From NCBI GenBank assembly GCA_039654915.1, contig CM077593.1, forward strand, positions 117,607,413 through 117,671,412: a stretch of 64,000 bases of DNA, given 5' to 3'. The position numbers and the translations under genes were made by a program. Position 1 is the stretch's first letter. The number at the start of each line of letters is the position of its first letter. This DNA comes from Aquilaria yunnanensis (taxonomy: Eukaryota > Streptophyta > Magnoliopsida > Malvales > Thymelaeaceae). The notes below the pieces were generated by a model. The model was not told the origin of the DNA, did no database searches, and worked only from the letters and a program-made list of their open reading frames with translations. This document shows positions 59,046 to 64,000 of the stretch, piece after piece.

Positions 59046-60234
59046 CTCTTCCCATTTGATTATCTAAGCAATTCATTGCCTTACTTTCTCTCAATTACTT
59101 TACACTACAGTGTTCAAAGTTCACTATTTTCTTAAAGAAATTGTCGTTAAGCTTGAAGTGGTTCTCCTATAGTCTTGTTGATTGCAATCTATGCTTCAAT
59201 ATTGCTAGTGATGGTAATTAGCATTAGGGTATTAATCTTTCCTCGACATGTATAGTTTTTCCTTGTTTTCTTTTGTTTGTGTGTCATCATAGCCTCTTTA
59301 GCATGTTTAGTTCTTTTCATGGAAAAGCACATGGTTCTCTTTTCCTTTTTGATGTAAGTGTTATTGGCCCTTTCCATTAACAAAACTAAGGGGTCCCACT
59401 CCTTTTCTTTATGAAAAAAAAAATTGCTGAATTGGTATATATGGAATGCATTTTATAATATATTTTTGCACGATGTCTTATAGTATTTCTGTTCTCCAGG
59501 TTTGGTATAACAACGTTCCTCATCCTAAGCTTGTTGAATATAAGAAGAAACAGAATTAGGTTCAGAGATCTAGAGATTATTTTTTTCTTCCTTGTGGTGG
59601 CACTTAGTTTAAGAATGGTGTTAAATGGCTAAATTAGTTTCTCATTATTAATTTAGTGTTAAATTGTTAAGTGTTAATTGTTAAATTAGTGTTAAATTGT
59701 TGAATTATTGTTAATTATTGAACTTGTGTTAAATTTGATTTAAATTTAAATTTCATTATTTGATTATTTTTTATTATTAATTAAAATAAATTAATATTTA
59801 TACCAATTTAATGTAAGTATCAATTAAATAACAAATGAAATAAATAACAAATTGAATTAATTAATATTAACTAAATAACAATTATACTAAATAATAATGT
59901 AATTTTTTTAAAATAAAAAAATCTTAATACATTGACTAAATTACAACTAAACTAGTAGTTACTAATATAGTGACTGAAATAATTAGTCACAATTTTTTGA
60001 CTAAATCTTGACTAAACATGTCAGCCACTTTTTGCAGTCTAAATTCAATCATAAATTATTTACGACTTGAAAAAAGTCAACTACGCTCTGCAGCCACTAA
60101 ACAGCTACTTTTGGATCATATAACGACTAAAATATGACTGGGATAGCGATCGCAATATTGCATCCATCTTGTAGTATAGCCAGCCTATGTAGAAATTAGT
60201 CATCTCTCACCAAACTATAAATATTTGCCCCTAT

Positions 60235-60600
60235 ACCCAATTTGCCCCATCTTCATCCTTATTCATAACTCATATTGCCCAAATGGGATAGTAAGGATAG
60301 GAGTAGATACTAATCTTTGCTTCAGCTCTTGGAAGTTTACTCAAATTTGGCATTCTTTTAAACCAATTTGTTTAGAGGTATAGCCAAGGTTGAAAATCTT
60401 TCAAAAAAATCAATGATAATAATAGACTAAACCAAGAAAACTATGAATTTCAATAACATTAGATTATTTACCCCAATTCACCTCTGCTTCAACTTTTTGT
60501 GTATATACAGAAACTCCATCTTTCCAAATTATGTGGCCAAGGAAAGATTTTCTCCAACAAAAACTCAGAAATTTTTTTTAGCCTTTTATTTAACCTACTT
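60235..60600 (-). pseudogene. Ty3/Gypsy reverse transcriptase remnant
   Basis: The minus strand reads FLGHIIWKDGVSVYTQKVEA, then after a stop NVIEIHSFLGLVYYYH, and further on FQELKQRLVSTPILTIPFG. These are the end of the Gypsy RT and the start of its RNase H. Stops at several sites and missing flanking domains show that only a short relic remains. Confidence 0.85.
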
Positions 60601-61035
60601 TATTTGATGGTAGGAAATGCCACATTCCCAAGCAAGAACATATGATGTTAAATCTCGCTTAAATCCAAAATTTTAATTTGATTGGTTATGAGTCCATTAC
60701 CATATATAAGTAGCTTACTTATTTCATATCCAATATAGGATCAAGTTAGATGTGGATACCACAACATAATTCATCGGGTGGTCAGACATGTAATATACTG
60801 CTTCTATTACAAAATATTTGTCACTTCCAATTTTCTTATAAAAATATGATTGTTAGAAATATAAATATACTGTATATTATGTTTCAAGTGTATGGTAGCC
60901 ATTAGCCCATCTTCCTCAAATAATGAATTGTTTTTCAAGATTGAACTTTTGAGAGAGAATCCTTGGCAGATAAATTTGTAAAATTTTATTTTTGATGGAC
61001 AAATTTGTGGCATTCTTCATGAAGTCCACTAAAAT
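60601..61035. other. AT-rich intergenic stretch
   Basis: No recognisable gene or element ends. Confidence 0.4.
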
Positions 61036-61385
61036 GTAAGAGTCAATTCACTTTAACTTATGTCAACTAATTTATTTTTATTTTTATTTATTTTTTTCCT
61101 GAAATCAATTTCATTTAAAAACCAATATCATGTAGATTTAATAATCCATTTGAAAGCAAATTATCATGATATTGTTAAATTTTTATGATTTTTTTAAATT
61201 TATTAAACTAAAAAAATTTATAAAAATTTAGTAAGATTACAGAAATTGTATTTTCAATGTATTATTACAGCTACATAATATTACCTCTGAATTAAAATTA
61301 GTTCCGGGTAAAAAAGATGTAAGAATAAAAATAAGTCACATTGGAGTCAATTGACTTAAATTAAAATAAACTAGGTGGAAATCTC
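61036..61385. mobile_element. Hairpin MITE, family A, copy 4
   Basis: CACTTTAACTTATGTCAAC on the left and GTCAATTGACTTAAATTAAA on the right, with the shared hairpin body (ATCCATTTGAAAGC, AATGTATTATTACAGC). Confidence 0.65.
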
Positions 61386-61659
61386 CAAATTACTGGATAA
61401 CACGTTTAAGTTTAAACTAGTCCAATTTGTGGAAAAATTATATTTGACCAAACCATAATAACTCAATTATATGTAGAAAAGAATAAATGAAACTTTTTGT
61501 TACTTGTCCCCCCCCCCCCAAGATGATGGTGTTTTCTTGTTATTGATTAATAAGTTTTTGTCTATAGAAAAAAAAACAAAGGAAAATTTAAAATTTAATT
61601 ACATTGTGAGGGTAGTTTGGATTTATTTTCATATTAAGACAGAAAATTGCCATGTCATT

Positions 61660-61754
61660 GATATTATTTTCTGGAAAAATTATAAAAAATTATATTTAAA
61701 AATTATACATCTTTATTTATCATTTATATATAAAAGTCTTGCATTTATATACTA
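61660..61754. mobile_element. Half of a Stowaway MITE cut by an LTR element
   Basis: ATATTTAAAAATTATACATC and TTTATCATTTATATATAAAA match the middle of the 39768/49403 Stowaway type. The match stops exactly where the LTR begins (61755). Confidence 0.5.
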
Positions 61755-62785
61755 TGTTGGGTTTGTTGGCTTAAATCCAAGAAGATCAAAAATTTTAGTT
61801 TACTTAGGATTTGATGTTAGTTTTCATATTTGTTTATGATTTAGTTATCTTATTTTGATGTAGTTTGAGTTTGTGTTGAGCCTATTGTAGTGGGGTTTTA
61901 AGTATAAGAGAAAAACCAATTTTTTTAAAGAGACAAGATATAAAAGTTTCAGGAAGGAAGAAAAGTCCGAAGGCCAAAGAAAGCTAAGACGAGAAACTTT
62001 TTGTGATTATCATATTTTGTAATTGTATGATGGCAAGATTAAAGGGTTATTAGTACTATGTAAGGGATCCATATGACAGCATGAATACTAAAGACATATC
62101 TTTACTGTAATAATCTTCATATTTTGTTCGAGTAGATTTCTCTCATCCACGGATGTAGGCAAGTTAAAAGTCGAACCACATTGAATTTGTGTGTTTTGCT
62201 TGATTCTATCTGTTGTTCCATTGCACATGGTAAGTGATTAGGGAATTTTTTCCCTACAAGTTGTATTAGAGTTTATAGTTTGGTCCTAGCATAGTGGAGC
62301 ATATGGTTTAATACTTAGCATGCATGGTTGAGCATTTGGATTAATGAAGGCATAGAGTTGATGATGATTTGGAGTTTGAAGAAGGTTCGTGGTGTGATGA
62401 AACCTAGGAATCATCCTAGGTTGATCTATTTGTTTATTTGAGTTGTAATAAAGTGTTGCATGTTTGCAGTGCGGTGGAGCCTTGAAGAATCATCCTAGGG
62501 ATGTTTGGTAACGATATGGTACCGATGGGTTACTACAAGTTTGAAGATAAAAAATTTTGTTCTTATGTATTGATGCTCATGATGTTGATATTCATAATTA
62601 TTTCTGTTTGTTGTTGTGCTTATGTCTTAGCGGTATTTGTTATTCATAGTCATGGTCATTTGTTCGTGGTTATTGTCACATGTGCTTGTGTTTGGGAAGA
62701 TTTAAGCCAAGGTGGAGATTATTGGGTTTATTAGCTCAAGTCCAAGAAACTTAAGAATTTTAGTTGCTTATAATTTGATGGGAGA
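61755..62785 (+). mobile_element. Short non-autonomous Copia-type LTR element (TRIM-like), 3' LTR truncated
   Basis: The 5' LTR 61755-62258 begins TGTTGGGTTTGTTGGC and ends TTCCCTACA. TTGTATTAGAGTTTA follows at once, a mutated methionine-tRNA primer-binding site. After about 460 bp of non-coding interior comes the polypurine tract CCAAGGTGGAGA (62708-62718), then a second LTR start TATTGGGTTTATTAGC at 62720. That copy matches only to about 62785, where unrelated sequence begins. The 77-codon ORF at 62501 does not look like gag. Confidence 0.75.
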
Positions 62786-63010
62786 AAGGCTAAAAAAAGT
62801 CATATAAGTTCCACAATTTTTTTAGTTGAGTCCTTTAACTACACGAATTTCAGTTTAAGTCATATATGTTTGAAAACGTGAGCTACGTTATTTTTATATT
62901 GGATGGGGCCGATGAAAAATCCTATGTGGCACTTGACAACTATTAACTTTTGCCCAGTTGGCATATATAGGGGACTTAATTGTTCAAAATGAAAGTTACA
63001 TAGAAATGTT
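62786..63010. mobile_element. One arm of a possible long-TIR element
   Basis: AGTCATATAAGTTCC, TTGAGTCCTTTAACTAC and TATGTGGCACTTGACA are in the style of the 3057-4124 arms. No partner arm lies before the window ends. It may be what cut the 3' LTR. Confidence 0.35.
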
Positions 63011-63289
63011 TTACAAACACAAAATTATGGATGCTTAAGGTCAATTAGACAAAAATTCTCTTTCTCCCGCACTCTCTAAAAAAAAAAAAACAATTTCTTC
63101 TAAAGTTATCTTTCATTCATATGCATTCTTTTATTGTCTCCAAGTCTCACTTTCCCTTTCTAGATACAAATCCTCCATCTATAAGTGATTTCTTTTCTTT
63201 TCCTTATATGCATCATCTTGTTCACATACTAAGTTCTTAAAAAATTAAGTGGACTAGAAATAAACTAAGGGATTAGAATCTTCCTTGTC

Positions 63290-63545
63290 ATCTCTGGGTT
63301 ATATCTCATTGGATGTTGGCACTAATCACAAAGCTGCTATTGAGGATTTGAGTGATGAAGAAAAGGCCGGTCTGTTGTTTAGTGGGGGTGTAAAAAAAGG
63401 CGTCATTGATGTTGTTGAAGATAGATAATTGGTGGAGTTATGAGAAAGGAGACCACGGAGGTCCCTATGGATGATGAGGAAGATGAAGATGAGGAAATGT
63501 GGGAGGAGCAGTTCAAGGAAGCTTTGCTAGACCTACTGGTTTAAC
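63290..63545 (+). pseudogene. Host-like coding fragment, family unknown
   Basis: The + strand reads SLDVGTNHKAAIEDLSDEEK then AGLLFSGGVKKGVIDVVED and stop; a shifted frame gives GGVMRKETTEVPMDDEEDED and EMWEEQFKEALLDLLV. The GC-richer, acidic coding texture stands out from the AT-rich surroundings and suggests captured or decayed gene sequence. I do not recognise it. Confidence 0.4.
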
Positions 63546-64000
63546 CAAAGCAGAACCATTGACATAACTTTCATAAGAAACAAATGGATCAACCGAAGCT
63601 CCAATGGCAGAAACATATTTGAGTGGAAACTCATATAAGAATCTGCTCATCCTTCTACTTTCATTTCCTTTTGTGCTTGGTTGAAAATTATAAATGATCT
63701 GTTGGTGCTAGTTCTACCTTGTCAATATCTTCTTTTGCAGTAAGCCCTTGGTGTCCCCCTTATTCCTGTCACCACTTCTCTTCTTCATCTTTTCCTTTCC
63801 TCTCATAAGTTTGTCCTTCCAAATTTAAGCACATTATAATGATATCTATCTCTTTAATTAATTGAGCCTCCCCCTTTTTTTTCTATTTTTTATTTTCTGC
63901 AACAAAAAAATAAAATAAATGTACTACATTTTTTCCATTCATCTTCCCACAACATGCATTGCATTTCTAAAATGTACTGGCCATCCTTGAGCTAATCGTT
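63546..64000. other. AT-rich sequence at the window end
   Basis: Pyrimidine-rich, with no gene or repeat that I can support. Confidence 0.4.

Larger units (their letters stand above)
57267..60176. mobile_element. Second non-autonomous CACTA element, carrying telomere-like repeats
   Basis: Starts CACAACAAGAAAAATGCAAA and ends TTGCATCCATCTTGTAGTA, inverted repeats over about 25 bp, flanked by the 3-bp duplication TAG (57264-57266 and 60177-60179). Subterminal zones repeat GTGACTGAA, GCGACT and AGTCGC-like motifs (57290-57480, 58545-58950, 59935-60150). The inside holds an array of TTTAGGG-like units and a 284-bp tandem duplication. There is no transposase. Like the element at 48245, its last base is A. 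Confidence 0.85.

Overview
This is nuclear DNA from a eudicot plant. The genes are split by GT-AG introns, the intergenic DNA is very AT-rich, and there are Stowaway, hAT, CACTA, Mutator-like, Copia, Gypsy and LINE relics plus degenerate plant-type telomere repeats (TTTAGGG). I see no rRNA gene, intact tRNA gene, CRISPR array or bacterial operon. The species cannot be named from the sequence alone.

Host genes. (1) 4137-7901 (+): six-exon 5'-3' exonuclease of the DNA polymerase I exonuclease-domain family, probably organellar. (2) 28248-29720 (+): STOP1-like C2H2 zinc-finger factor of proton and aluminium tolerance. (3) 30528-31001 (-): cytosolic class I small heat-shock protein with a strong heat-shock element. 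(4) 31992-35911 (-): six-exon FHA plus PIN-domain protein of the PARALLEL SPINDLE 1 (PS1) type. (5) 52255-53694 (+): intron-less GRAS transcription factor. As I recall, exonuclease, STOP1 and PS1 homologues are also close neighbours on Arabidopsis chromosome 1 (At1g34355 to At1g34380), so 4-36 kb looks like an old microsyntenic block pushed apart by about 20 kb of transposons.

Broken or partial genes: an RPA1-like gene (374-1953, -), a small coiled-coil gene (2077-2566, -), a patellin C-terminal GOLD fragment (37605-38087, +), a decayed unrecognised gene (47000-47845, with a possible first exon near 50472-50584, -), and a fragment of a CIP8/RING1-like E3 ligase carried inside a transposon (55930-56400, -).

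Mobile DNA, left to right: long-TIR Mutator-like foldback element (3057-4124); foldback MITE in the last exonuclease intron (7421-7715); strand-asymmetric repeat block (10490-12120); Stowaway and hairpin MITEs (12.3-14.1 kb); long putative solo LTR (14609-17946); hAT-like MITE (18231-18657); near-complete decayed Copia element (18934-23642); hAT element holding nested Stowaways (39288-40425); LINE 3' end (40530-41335); more MITEs (42.5-47 kb); CACTA element (48245-50468); hAT element inside a tandem duplication (54218-54981); gene-capturing foldback element (55752-56665); second CACTA element carrying telomere-like repeats (57267-60176); Gypsy RT remnant; and a short non-autonomous Copia-type element (61755 to about 62785).

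The most interesting biology is the PS1 locus. Its promoter has a perfect mitosis-specific activator (MSA) element and its disordered middle has spaced KEN-type motifs, which together suggest G2/M expression and APC/C-dependent turnover of a protein that controls meiotic spindle orientation. The second theme is transposons of several classes that carry host-like or telomere-like sequence. Exon boundaries were read by eye from splice signals and reading frame.
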